A stretch of 46,027 bases of DNA from positions 1 to 46,027 of the forward strand of contig JACRHJ010000010.1 of NCBI GenBank assembly GCA_016212105.1, in the 5' to 3' direction. The notes beneath the pieces are model-generated. The model was not told the DNA's origin. It made no database searches and saw only the letters and a list, made by a program, of their open reading frames with translations. Below, one piece after another: positions 19,022 to 27,503 of the stretch. Positions within the stretch are counted from its first letter, which is position 1. Each line of letters starts with the position of its first letter. Position numbers and translations under genes: made by a program. The DNA is from Nitrospirota bacterium. Its GTDB lineage: Bacteria > Nitrospirota > JACRHJ01.

Positions 19022-19123
19022 TTTTATGTAGGGGCCGACCCGTGTGTCGGCCCTGCCTTTTATCCGGCGCGCCGAGGGCGTCGCGCCCTACAATTCCTGG
19101 ATTCCCGCCTTCGCGGGAATGAC
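19022..19123. repeat. Cluster of three palindromic repeats (families B, G, C)
   Basis: Family B (GTAGGGGCCGACCCGTGTGT core, 19022-19054), family G (GGCGCGCC...GCGCCCTACAA, 19066-19092) and family C (GGATTCCCGCCTTCGCGGGA core, 19099-19123) follow one another between rluB and aspS. Other B copies: 28929-28961, 30701-30732, 36607-36640. Other C copies: 30785-30809, 36569-36593. G recurs at 44060-44087. Confidence 0.8.
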
Positions 19124-19132
19124 GGTTTAAAG

Positions 19133-19939
19133 CTACCCCCGCGTCCCAGTCCTGCGGCTCCGCACAGGGCTTCCGTCGCCCCTCGTGCCCGTGGGCTCCG
19201 GCGGCGCCTTCTGCTCGCGGCCCGCGGAGGCGAACATCGCCTTGACCTCGGATGGCGTCAGCTCGCGGAACATGCCGAGCGGTACGCCCCTCAGGTCGAG
19301 CTTGCCGACCTTGACGCGCTTGAGCTTCAGGACCGGGTGGCCGAGCGCCTCGCACATCCGCCTCACCTGCCTGTACCGCCCCTCGTGTATGGTCAGCTCT
19401 ATCCACGAGTTCTGGTCGGTCAGCTTCATCTTCCTGACCTTCGCCGGGGCGGTCATCCCGTCCTTGAGCCTGACGCCCTCCTCGAGCTGGCGGAGGTCGT
19501 AGTCGTTGAACATCTCGCTCACCTTGACCTGGTAGGTCTTGGGTATCTCGCGCGAGGGGTGCGTTATGGCGTTGGCAAACTCGCCGTCGTTCGTCAGAAG
19601 GAGCAGGCCCTCGGTGTCGTAGTCGAGCCTGCCGACCGGGTACACACGGCTGCCGAGCTTGCCCAGAAGCTCGACGACGGTCTTCCTCTTCTGCGGGTCC
19701 TTCAGCGTCGAGACGACTCCCCTCGGCTTGTTCAGGAGGACGTATATCTTGGGCGCGTTCTGCCGGACGACACGGTTCCCGACCTTTATGACGTCGTTGT
19801 CCGGGTCGGCCTTCTCGCCAAGCTCGGCGACGACGCGGCCGTTGACCGTGACGCGGCCCTCGATGATGTACTCCTCGGCCTCGCGGCGTGAACAGATGCC
19901 CGCGGCCGAGAGTATCTTCTGTATGCGTTCTTTAGGCAA
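19133..19939 (-). CDS. rluB: 23S rRNA pseudouridine synthase, RsuA/RluB family
   Basis: Isomerises a uridine in 23S rRNA helix 89 or a related position. An N-terminal S4 RNA-binding domain (residues 3-50, RIQKILSAAGICSRREAEEY) precedes the RsuA-type catalytic domain. The catalytic motif is GRLDYDTEGLLLLTND with Asp106 as nucleophile, followed by IHEGRYRQVRRMCEALGHPV. The 268-aa length is normal. The start codon is TTG 19939 with AAGGA eight bases upstream; the nearby ATG is out of frame. The C-terminal ~30 residues are basic and Gly/Arg/Thr-rich, probably disordered. RluB is favoured over RluF or RsuA because of the S4 domain and tail, but the exact target base is inference. Confidence 0.9.
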   Translation of the reverse strand: MPKERIQKILSAAGICSRREAEEYIIEGRVTVNGRVVAELGEKADPDNDVIKVGNRVVRQNAPKIYVLLNKPRGVVSTLKDPQKRKTVVELLGKLGSRVYPVGRLDYDTEGLLLLTNDGEFANAITHPSREIPKTYQVKVSEMFNDYDLRQLEEGVRLKDGMTAPAKVRKMKLTDQNSWIELTIHEGRYRQVRRMCEALGHPVLKLKRVKVGKLDLRGVPLGMFRELTPSEVKAMFASAGREQKAPPEPTGTRGDGSPVRSRRTGTRG

Positions 19940-19984
19940 ACTTCGACATCCTTAAATACACAGGCTATGAAATAAGTACCGCTT

Positions 19985-20070
19985 GTCATTGCGAGGAGCC
20001 AAAGGCGACGCGGCAATCTCAGATTGTAATCAATGAAGAACTGAGATTGCCGCGCTTCGCTCGCAATGAC
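19985..20070. repeat. Inverted pair of family E repeats (possible guaB terminator)
   Basis: GTCATTGCGAGGAGCCAAAGG... (19985-20021) is followed by a reverse-oriented partial copy (20041-20070). CTGAGATTGCCGCG pairs with CGCGGCAATCTCAG, forming a long hairpin 30-110 bases after the guaB stop. Family E recurs at 27291-27333 and 32997-33035. No U-tract is seen, so a terminator role is only possible. Confidence 0.65.
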
Positions 20071-20098
20071 GGCGAAAGCGAATCATAAAACCAGTCTT

Positions 20099-21637
<1,539 letters not shown>

Positions 21638-21720
21638 TTATATGATGGCGGACGAAGCGGACAAGAAACGATATAATGAATATCGTACACATGTATCCGG
21701 ACGGGGCCGGGATAAAGGTG

Positions 21721-21749
21721 TTGTATATTGCCCCGTAATGTTTTATACT
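21721..21749 (+). promoter_or_regulatory. Putative sigma-70 promoter of the gene at 21816
   Basis: TTGTAT (21721-21726), a 17-base spacer, then TATACT (21744-21749), in an AT-rich divergent gap. The predicted transcript starts ~60 bases before the GTG start. Confidence 0.5.
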
Positions 21750-21815
21750 TTTAGTAGGCGTAAGAGACCAGACGCGGTCCTATCCGCGAAATTTAATGGA
21801 AAGAGGTTATCTAAA

Positions 21816-22388
21816 GTGACAGGCAAAGCAAAGACGGAAGCAAAGGAAAAGGCCGCCAAGGCCCCGGCGCGTGCAAAGAAGACGCCGCCCGTGACGGAAG
21901 ATACGGCAAAGAAGAGCCCCGCCCAGTGCGTGTTCGACCTGTACAACCTGAAGTTCGGCATGACAAGGAAAGAGGCCGAAGACGTGTTCGACTTCTCGGA
22001 GGCCGGAGAGCTGAACAGGGACGCCGTCCTCAGGCTCGGCGCGGACATGGTCGAGCTGTTCTTCGACAACCTCGACCGCCTGTGGCAGGTCAAGGCGTTC
22101 TACACCATCCACGACGAGGCCGAGGCCGAGGCGCTCCTCGAACGCATGTCCAAAGACTATAGATTTCAGACGTCCACGTCCCGCGTGGCCTTCGAGGTGC
22201 ACGAGAACGAGTCCGGAGGCACCGCAACGCTTTACATCCGGTACACGGAGATAAACCTGAAGCGCATGTACCTGCACCACATGATGGCGCTGGGCGCGGT
22301 GAAGATCGCCGAGGCCGAGGAGATGGCGCGTGCCATAAAAGAGAAGGAAGAGGAAGAGTATATCCCTACCGGTCCGTTGATGTTCTAA
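21816..22388 (+). CDS. Protein of unknown function with Lys/Ala-rich N-terminus
   Basis: A 190-aa protein. The first ~35 residues are Lys/Ala/Pro-rich and probably disordered. Residues ~38-165 are a compact alpha/beta-looking region containing LKFGMTRKEAEDVFDFSEAG and LYIRYTEINLKRMYLHH. The C-terminus is a charged helix with EKEEEEY. The GxT...A..VF phrase recalls the BamE-type GMT repeat, but there is no signal peptide, so that likeness is weak. The start is GTG 21816 with AGAGG nine bases upstream and a promoter at 21721-21749. The frame stays open further upstream only because it runs antisense through guaB. It has its own promoter and terminator, so it is probably monocistronic. Function not recognised. 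Confidence 0.75.
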   Translation: MTGKAKTEAKEKAAKAPARAKKTPPVTEDTAKKSPAQCVFDLYNLKFGMTRKEAEDVFDFSEAGELNRDAVLRLGADMVELFFDNLDRLWQVKAFYTIHDEAEAEALLERMSKDYRFQTSTSRVAFEVHENESGGTATLYIRYTEINLKRMYLHHMMALGAVKIAEAEEMARAIKEKEEEEYIPTGPLMF

Positions 22389-22414
22389 GGCCCGGACTTC
22401 GCCACGGATTTCCT

Positions 22415-22450
22415 GCCTGGACGCCGCTTGTGCGTCCGGGCTTTTTCTTT
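22415..22450 (+). terminator. Rho-independent terminator after the unknown gene
   Basis: GCCTGGACGC pairs with GCGTCCGGGC (one U-G pair, 7-base loop) and is followed by TTTTTCTTT, 27 bases after the stop. Confidence 0.85.
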
Positions 22451-22493
22451 ATCCCCGGGGCTGGCGCGGCATCCGGCAGCCCCCTCGCAAGTC

Positions 22494-22522
22494 TTGACTT
22501 TTTAACCTGATGGGATTACACT
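22494..22522 (+). promoter_or_regulatory. Putative promoter of the receiver/permease/thioredoxin operon
   Basis: TTGACT (22494-22499), a 17-base spacer, TACACT (22517-22522). The expected transcription start, about 7 bases on, coincides with the GTG start at 22529. The transcript may therefore be leaderless. Confidence 0.5.
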
Positions 22523-22528
22523 TTTCGG

Positions 22529-22900
22529 GTGAAGAAGATACTCTACATAGACGACGACCCGGCCTTCCTGAAAGCATTCGAGGACTACGTCCACGAACGC
22601 TACCCGGGCATAGAGACGCTCACGTGCCAGGACCCTGTCAAGGCCCTGACCATGATAGACCCGTCGCTCGACCTGCTCCTCATAGACCTCGAAATGCCCC
22701 GGCTCGACGGCAAGAAACTCCTGTCTTTCGCCATAGAGCGCGGCCTCGCACGGAAGAAGATAATCATACTCTCCGGCCGTGACGCGGACTACCTGCACGA
22801 CCAGATACCCATGGGCGAGTGCCTCTGCGTCCTCAACAAGCACGAGATGAGGCAGAAGCAGGTGCTCGAGATGGTCCTCGCCTCCATACACAAGAAGTGA
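22529..22900 (+). CDS. Single-domain response regulator (CheY-like receiver)
   Basis: A 123-aa stand-alone receiver domain. The acidic pocket is IDDD (residues 7-10), the phospho-acceptor is Asp53 in LLLIDLEMPRLDG, the switch Ser is Ser82 (IIILSGRD) and the conserved Lys is Lys104 (LNKHE). No output domain is present, so it would act by binding a partner or as a phosphorelay step. The start is GTG 22529; it has no ribosome site upstream and the promoter is so close that a leaderless mRNA is likely. Its TGA overlaps the ATG of the permease gene (TGATG), so the two are translationally coupled. No histidine kinase lies in the window. Confidence 0.9.
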   Translation: MKKILYIDDDPAFLKAFEDYVHERYPGIETLTCQDPVKALTMIDPSLDLLLIDLEMPRLDGKKLLSFAIERGLARKKIIILSGRDADYLHDQIPMGECLCVLNKHEMRQKQVLEMVLASIHKK

Positions 22901-23832
22901 TGGCCGCCTTCATCCTGAAGAGGGCGCTCTTCGCCGTCCCCACGCTCATGGGCCTCGCGCTCGTCACGTTCCTGATGCTCCGTGCGATACCCGGCGACCC
23001 CGCGCTCGGCCTCGTCGGAGACAGGGCCGAGCCGGAGGCGGTCGAGGCCATCCGCAGGGAACTCGGACAGGACAAAGGCGTCGCCTCCCAGTTCGCCGGA
23101 TACCTCAAGCTCCTCGCGTCCGGCAACCTCGGCCGGTCGTACTACACCAAGCGCGACGTAACCTCCGACATACTGTCCAAGTTCCCGAACACGCTGAAGC
23201 TCGCGCTGTCCGCGATGCTCGTCGCTACCTTCGCCGGGATACTGCTCGGCATACTCTCCGCCGTTGCCCGGGGTACGTACTGGGAGAAGGTCTTCTCCGC
23301 GCTCTCGCTCGCGGGCATATCGCTCCCCGTATTCTGGGTCGGGCTCGTCCTTATGCTGCTGTTCGCGTTCGTGCTGCCGTGGCTCCCGCCCTCCGGGATG
23401 GGGGACGGGCAGTGGGCCTACCTCGTCCTCCCGGCGGCGACGCTCGGCCTCAACTCGGCCGCGTACATCGCGCGCATAACGAGGATGTCGCTGGTCGAGG
23501 TGCTCGGCTCCCAGTTCATCATGACCGCGCGCGCCAAGGGGTTAAGCCCGTTCAGGGTCGTCGCAAAGCACGCGCTCAGAAACGCGCTCGTGCCGGTCAT
23601 AACGCTAATCGCCATTGACTTCGGGAGCTACCTGAACGGCTCCGTCCTCACCGAGACGATATTCGGCTGGGACGGCCTCGGCCGGTACGCGCTCGACGGC
23701 ATCATGAAGCGGGACTACCCGGTGATACTCGGGACGGTCCTCGCGGGCTCGGCGGTATTCGTGTTCTTCAACCTGGTCGCGGACGTGGCGTATGCGTTCA
23801 TCGACCCGCGCATAAGATACGGCAGGAGGTAA
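22900..23832 (+). CDS. Dpp/Opp-type ABC transporter permease, first subunit
   Basis: A 310-aa inner-membrane protein of the DppB/OppB (binding-protein-dependent permease) family. It starts FILKRALFAVPTLMGLALVT with the usual first helix and the family phrase RAIPGDPA. A periplasmic stretch follows, then five more helices. The cytoplasmic EAA-like loop is FIMTARAKGLSPFRVVAKHA, and the C-terminal half carries VLTETIFGWDGLGRYALDGI. The substrate is probably a peptide or nickel-like solute; nothing here decides which. The start ATG overlaps the stop of the response-regulator gene. Its partner permease lies two genes downstream at 25088. The matching family-5 binding protein at 29037-30644 is on the other strand, and no ATPase gene is in the window. 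Confidence 0.93.
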   Translation: MAAFILKRALFAVPTLMGLALVTFLMLRAIPGDPALGLVGDRAEPEAVEAIRRELGQDKGVASQFAGYLKLLASGNLGRSYYTKRDVTSDILSKFPNTLKLALSAMLVATFAGILLGILSAVARGTYWEKVFSALSLAGISLPVFWVGLVLMLLFAFVLPWLPPSGMGDGQWAYLVLPAATLGLNSAAYIARITRMSLVEVLGSQFIMTARAKGLSPFRVVAKHALRNALVPVITLIAIDFGSYLNGSVLTETIFGWDGLGRYALDGIMKRDYPVILGTVLAGSAVFVFFNLVADVAYAFIDPRIRYGRR

Positions 23833-23833
23833 C

Positions 23834-24676
23834 GTGGCAGTCTGGAGGTGCATGTTTGTCTGGGCTTTGGCGGCCCTGGTGTCGCTGACGGCCGCATCAA
23901 CGTCGTCGGCCGTTGTCGTCGAGGCTTGCGGCGAGACGTTTTTCGACGAGGTCGTGGGCTACGACAGGCCAGTGCTCGTTGAATTCTACACGACGTCCTG
24001 TCCCGTCTGCAAAAGGATGGCCCCGGTCGTCGAGGAGCTTTCGGCAGAGCTGGCTGACAAAGTCAAGGTTGTCAAGGTGAACACACGGGAAAGCGCGGGC
24101 CTCTCGATGCAGTTCGATATCAAGAACGTCCCGACGTTCATATACTTCGACAACGGCAACGTGATGAAGAGGCACATCGGCGGGAACACCCGGGAAGGCC
24201 TGATGTCGCTGGCCGGCATGCCTGCACAGAGCGCCGAGACAAGGAAGCTCCCGGAGCCTCCGAAGCCGGCCGAAGCTCCGAGGCCGGCAGAGGCCCGGAA
24301 ACAGGACGCACCACAGCCGCAGGCCCCTCCTAAGCCAGACCCGGCCCCCGCGTCCGCAGAAGTGCGGGAGGTCTGCGACGAAAACTTCTTCCACGAGGTC
24401 GTCGGATACGGCAGGCCGGTGGTCGTCGAGTTCTACTCGCCCTCCTGCCCGGTCTGCAAGAAGATGACGCCGGTCCTGGAGGAATTCTCCGCGGGCCTGG
24501 CCGGCAAGGTAAAGGTCGTCAAGGTGAACACCCGTGACAGCCTCGGGCTGTCATCGCAGTTCGAGATAAAGAACGTGCCGACATTCGTGTACTTCGAAAA
24601 CGGCAACATCATGAGGAGGCACATAGGCGGCTCCTCGCAGGACGGGCTCAAAAGAATATTCGGAATCCAGCAATAG
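23834..24676 (+). CDS. Periplasmic protein with two tandem thioredoxin domains
   Basis: A 280-aa exported protein. A signal peptide (residues ~1-26) leads into thioredoxin domain 1 (~28-130), with the active site CPVC at Cys56/Cys59 and cis-Pro100 in NVPTFIYF. A Pro/Ala/Lys-rich linker (~133-177) joins it to domain 2 (~178-280), with CPVC at Cys205/Cys208 and cis-Pro249. The two domains are close copies of each other, as in VKVVKVNTR in both, so an internal duplication is likely. The start is GTG 23834 with AGGAGG four bases upstream; ATG 23852 with GGAGG three bases upstream is an alternative. Probable role: disulfide reduction or exchange in the periplasm. The permease stop lies one base upstream of the GTG. 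Confidence 0.9.
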   Translation: MAVWRCMFVWALAALVSLTAASTSSAVVVEACGETFFDEVVGYDRPVLVEFYTTSCPVCKRMAPVVEELSAELADKVKVVKVNTRESAGLSMQFDIKNVPTFIYFDNGNVMKRHIGGNTREGLMSLAGMPAQSAETRKLPEPPKPAEAPRPAEARKQDAPQPQAPPKPDPAPASAEVREVCDENFFHEVVGYGRPVVVEFYSPSCPVCKKMTPVLEEFSAGLAGKVKVVKVNTRDSLGLSSQFEIKNVPTFVYFENGNIMRRHIGGSSQDGLKRIFGIQQ

Positions 24677-24697
24677 AGGGCGGCTAAACCGTAACAC

Positions 24698-25084
24698 ATG
24701 AAAATGACCTTCTTTCTCGCGGCGATGCTCTGCATCTTCATGGCAACGGTCCCGTGCGACGTCATCGCCGGCAGCGGTGACGTGACCGACGACACGTTCC
24801 ACGACGACGTCATAAGGTGCGACATGCCGGTCGTCGTCGAGTTCTGGGCGGCGCGCTGCCCCGCATGCCGGATGATGTCCGGCGTGGTCGACGAGCTCGC
24901 CTCGGAGTACAAGGGGCTGGTTAAGGTGCTCCGGATGAACACAGACGAGAACCATGAGATGACCGGCCTGTACGAGGTCGAGCGCATCCCGACGTTCGTT
25001 TACTTCAGGGACGGCTACGAGGAGTCGCGCGCCGTCGGGTCGATGACAAAGGACGAGTTGATAGACAGGCTCGGCCTGCCGTAG
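24698..25084 (+). CDS. Periplasmic single-domain thioredoxin-like protein
   Basis: A 128-aa protein: signal peptide (MKMTFFLAAMLCIFMATVPC...), then a thioredoxin domain with active site CPAC (Cys54/Cys57), the usual VVVEFWAARC lead-in and cis-Pro in RIPTFVYF. It lies 21 bases after the two-domain thioredoxin gene and ends three bases before the second permease, so all are in one operon. The ribosome site is weak, which fits reading by coupled ribosomes. It is diverged from both domains of its neighbour (different dipeptide between the cysteines), so it is not a simple recent copy. Redox partner unknown. Confidence 0.88.
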   Translation: MKMTFFLAAMLCIFMATVPCDVIAGSGDVTDDTFHDDVIRCDMPVVVEFWAARCPACRMMSGVVDELASEYKGLVKVLRMNTDENHEMTGLYEVERIPTFVYFRDGYEESRAVGSMTKDELIDRLGLP

Positions 25085-25087
25085 GCT

Positions 25088-25909
25088 ATGATAGACCACC
25101 TAAAAAAAGACAAAGTCGCATTCATCGCCGCGCTGGCGATCCTCGCGCTGATTCTGGCCGCGCTTGCCGCGCCTCTGGTCGCGCCTTACGACCCGCTGCG
25201 CATCGACCTCGACGCGCTCCGGCACCCGCCTTCGTGGTCGCACTGGATGGGCACGGACAACAAGGGGCGCGACGTGCTCTCCCGCGTCCTCTTCGGCGCG
25301 CGCATATCGCTGATAGTCGGCGTCGCCGCGACCGCGGTCTCTATGGTCATCGGGCTCCTCGTCGGCATAGTATCCGGCTATATGGGTGGGAAGGTGGACT
25401 CTATCCTCTCCGCCTTCACGGACATGGTCATGGCATTCCCGTCGCTCCTCCTCGCGATCGGCATAACCGTCGTCCTGCCGCCTGGGCTGTTCACCGTGAT
25501 GCTCGCGCTCGCCATCGTCGGATGGGCGTCTTTCGCGCGCCTGTCGCGGGGGATGGTTTTGTCCATCAAGGAGATGCCATACGTCGAGGCGGCGAGGGCC
25601 TCCGGCTGCACGACCGGACGCGTGCTGCTCAGGCACGTCCTGCCGAACTGCCTGCCGCTCGTCATCATCGCGGGCAGCCTGAAGGTAGGCGGGTTCATAC
25701 TCGCGGAGAGCGCGCTAAGCTTCCTCGGCCTCGGTGCGCAGCCGCCGACCCCGACCTGGGGCTCCATGGTGAGCCTTTCGAGGAACTACATCCTGTCCGC
25801 GCCGTGGACGGTAATTTTTCCAGGTCTCGCCATCGCCGTGACGGTGCTGTCGTTCAACATACTCGGCGACTCCCTGCGGGACTGGCTGGACCCCAAGATG
25901 CGGGTGTGA
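25088..25909 (+). CDS. Dpp/Opp-type ABC transporter permease, second subunit
   Basis: A 273-aa inner-membrane protein of the DppC/OppC family. After the first helix it has the family signature LVAPYDP and HWMGTDNKGRDVLSRVLFGA, then five helices. The EAA loop is PYVEAARASGCTTGRVLLRH and is followed by LAESALSFLGLGAQPPTPTW. The C-terminus is DWLDPKMRV. It would pair with the permease at 22900 to form the membrane channel. Two thioredoxin-like genes separate the two permease genes, where they usually adjoin. It converges on the TPR gene with only eight bases between the stops, and I see no terminator there. Confidence 0.93.
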   Translation: MIDHLKKDKVAFIAALAILALILAALAAPLVAPYDPLRIDLDALRHPPSWSHWMGTDNKGRDVLSRVLFGARISLIVGVAATAVSMVIGLLVGIVSGYMGGKVDSILSAFTDMVMAFPSLLLAIGITVVLPPGLFTVMLALAIVGWASFARLSRGMVLSIKEMPYVEAARASGCTTGRVLLRHVLPNCLPLVIIAGSLKVGGFILAESALSFLGLGAQPPTPTWGSMVSLSRNYILSAPWTVIFPGLAIAVTVLSFNILGDSLRDWLDPKMRV

Positions 25910-25917
25910 GTTTGAAG

Positions 25918-27138
25918 CTAACTACCGACGATGGTGAGGAATTCGGGGTCTGAGCGGTAGGGCTCAAATTCAATGTCTTTGTGGAAATTCCTGTGAAATG
26001 AGCTATTTTTTGTCAACAAGTCTTTTAGTTTACCTTTTTCACCTAACATGGCGTAGGCATGAGCGGCGGCAAGATCGCTATCGTTTTCAGCTAATAATTT
26101 CTTTAATATCGTCTCTGCCTCAGCTTTGTCACCTTCGTTATGCCTCAACATAAGTGCCAAGGCATAATGTTTTATTACATATCTGGCCTTATCATTTACC
26201 TTTAAAGCTTTTTCAATAAACTCAAAAGCTTTATTCAAGTCATGATTGTGAATATAGACATAACCAATATTGCCTAATGCATCTGCATTTGATGGTTCAA
26301 TTTCAGCAGCTTTGTTGAACATATCTATGGAACCACTATGATCTCCTAAATAAAATAGGTAAACGGCTTTTATATAATATACGCCCGGCATGTTGGGTGC
26401 CAATTCAATGGCCTTATCTAACGAAATAACCGCCGCATAATAATCACCACTCTGACGGTTACGATCAGCCTCTAGCATATATTCGATTGCTTTGCTGTAC
26501 CTTTCAGAATTTTCTTCCGATGCTTTTGCATTTCCAGCAGCATTCTGCGCTTCTTTGCGTATATTGCTCAACTCTGCCATCGCATCATTGCGCATATTAG
26601 TAAGGTATTCTTCTCCCTGCATGGTCAAGTCTGCTATCCTCTTTGCTGAGTCAGATTCGACCTTATTGATAAGTGTGTCAATACTATTCTTTGAATCGCT
26701 CACAAACTTATTCATAGACTCCCGCGCCCTATCGAGGTATTCCCGCGTCTTCTCTTTCTGCTCGTATATTGACTCCTTGACCTTGTATATCTCCTCAAGC
26801 TCCTTATGGGCATCATCAGACTGTTTTCTAACCTCTTTAAGAACTTCCTGCGCTTCCTTGTTCGTGGTATATGCTTTAAAAAGGAAAAAAACAGACACCA
26901 AACCAAAGATGCCAAGCAGCCATGTGATTTGATTGCCGGTTTTGGTTAGAGTATCGCTTGAATAGTTCTGATAAAACTCAATCAACCGCCCATCGACATA
27001 TTCTTTAGACGCCGGACTCGTTGGGACAATTGTAGATTTGCCATCAAAGCCCTTGGGCTTCTCCCCTGCCCCAAACGCCCACCCGCCCGCGCACATCACC
27101 AAAACGACGATAGCTATAAATAATCCCGCCCTCTTCAT
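25918..27138 (-). CDS. Membrane-anchored coiled-coil and TPR protein
   Basis: A 406-aa protein: N-terminal signal peptide or first helix (residues 1-23), a transmembrane helix (~72-89, ITWLLGIFGLVSVFFLF), a long charged coiled coil (~92-215) and TPR repeats (~220-385, for example AAVISLDKAIELAPNMPGVY and SGSIDMFNKAAEIEPSNADA). TPRs are protein-binding scaffolds; no catalytic motif is present. The start is ATG 27138 with AAGGAG five bases upstream and a possible promoter at 27175-27203. The gene is clearly more AT-rich than all its neighbours and its Lys/Asn/Ser content is higher, which points to horizontal acquisition. Partner and process unknown. Confidence 0.88.
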   Translation of the reverse strand: MKRAGLFIAIVVLVMCAGGWAFGAGEKPKGFDGKSTIVPTSPASKEYVDGRLIEFYQNYSSDTLTKTGNQITWLLGIFGLVSVFFLFKAYTTNKEAQEVLKEVRKQSDDAHKELEEIYKVKESIYEQKEKTREYLDRARESMNKFVSDSKNSIDTLINKVESDSAKRIADLTMQGEEYLTNMRNDAMAELSNIRKEAQNAAGNAKASEENSERYSKAIEYMLEADRNRQSGDYYAAVISLDKAIELAPNMPGVYYIKAVYLFYLGDHSGSIDMFNKAAEIEPSNADALGNIGYVYIHNHDLNKAFEFIEKALKVNDKARYVIKHYALALMLRHNEGDKAEAETILKKLLAENDSDLAAAHAYAMLGEKGKLKDLLTKNSSFHRNFHKDIEFEPYRSDPEFLTIVGS

Positions 27139-27174
27139 GAAATCTCCTTAAAGGAAAGGTTTTTGTTTTCAGCT

Positions 27175-27203
27175 ATTCTCAAACAATTCGGCAGGCAAGT
27201 CAA
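27175..27203 (-). promoter_or_regulatory. Possible promoter of the TPR gene
   Basis: On the minus strand TTGACT (27203-27198), a 17-base spacer, GAGAAT (27180-27175; four of six consensus bases). It lies 37 bases before the ATG. Confidence 0.4.
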
Positions 27204-27503
27204 GAAGAAAAGTGGTATCGGGTTTTGTCCCATGTAGGGGCAGGCCCTCGTGCCTGCCCAGGTTTTTTCATAGCATAGGCAGCAAGGAGGAGATTGCCGC
27301 GTCGTCCCGCAGGGCGGGACTCCTCGCAATGACATTTCGGTGGGCATAGCCCACCCTACAATTTCTTCCCCCTCCCCACCGGCGGGGGAGGGGGGCAGGG
27401 GGGCTGGGGGCGTCTCTACCTTATGTTGCTCCCCTCTCCCCGCAGTGGGAGAGAGCCTGCCCTGAGCGAAGTCGAAGGGGGCCGGGGGTGAGGGTTCCGC
27501 GCC
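27204..27503. repeat. Intergenic repeat nest, no gene
   Basis: At least five different palindromic repeats lie in a row: a family B variant (GGGGCAGGCCCTCGTGCCTG core, ~27232-27263), family E reversed (27291-27333), family F (GTGGGCATAGCCCAC core, 27339-27359), family H (GGCGGGGGAGGGGGGCAGGG core, ~27365-27415) and a family I/J mixture (~27424-27495). No coding frame is credible. Confidence 0.75.

Noticed and set aside
27204-27503. Possible CRISPR array in the repeat-rich gaps
   Set aside because: Neighbouring repeats belong to different families with no constant spacer length, and no cas genes are present.
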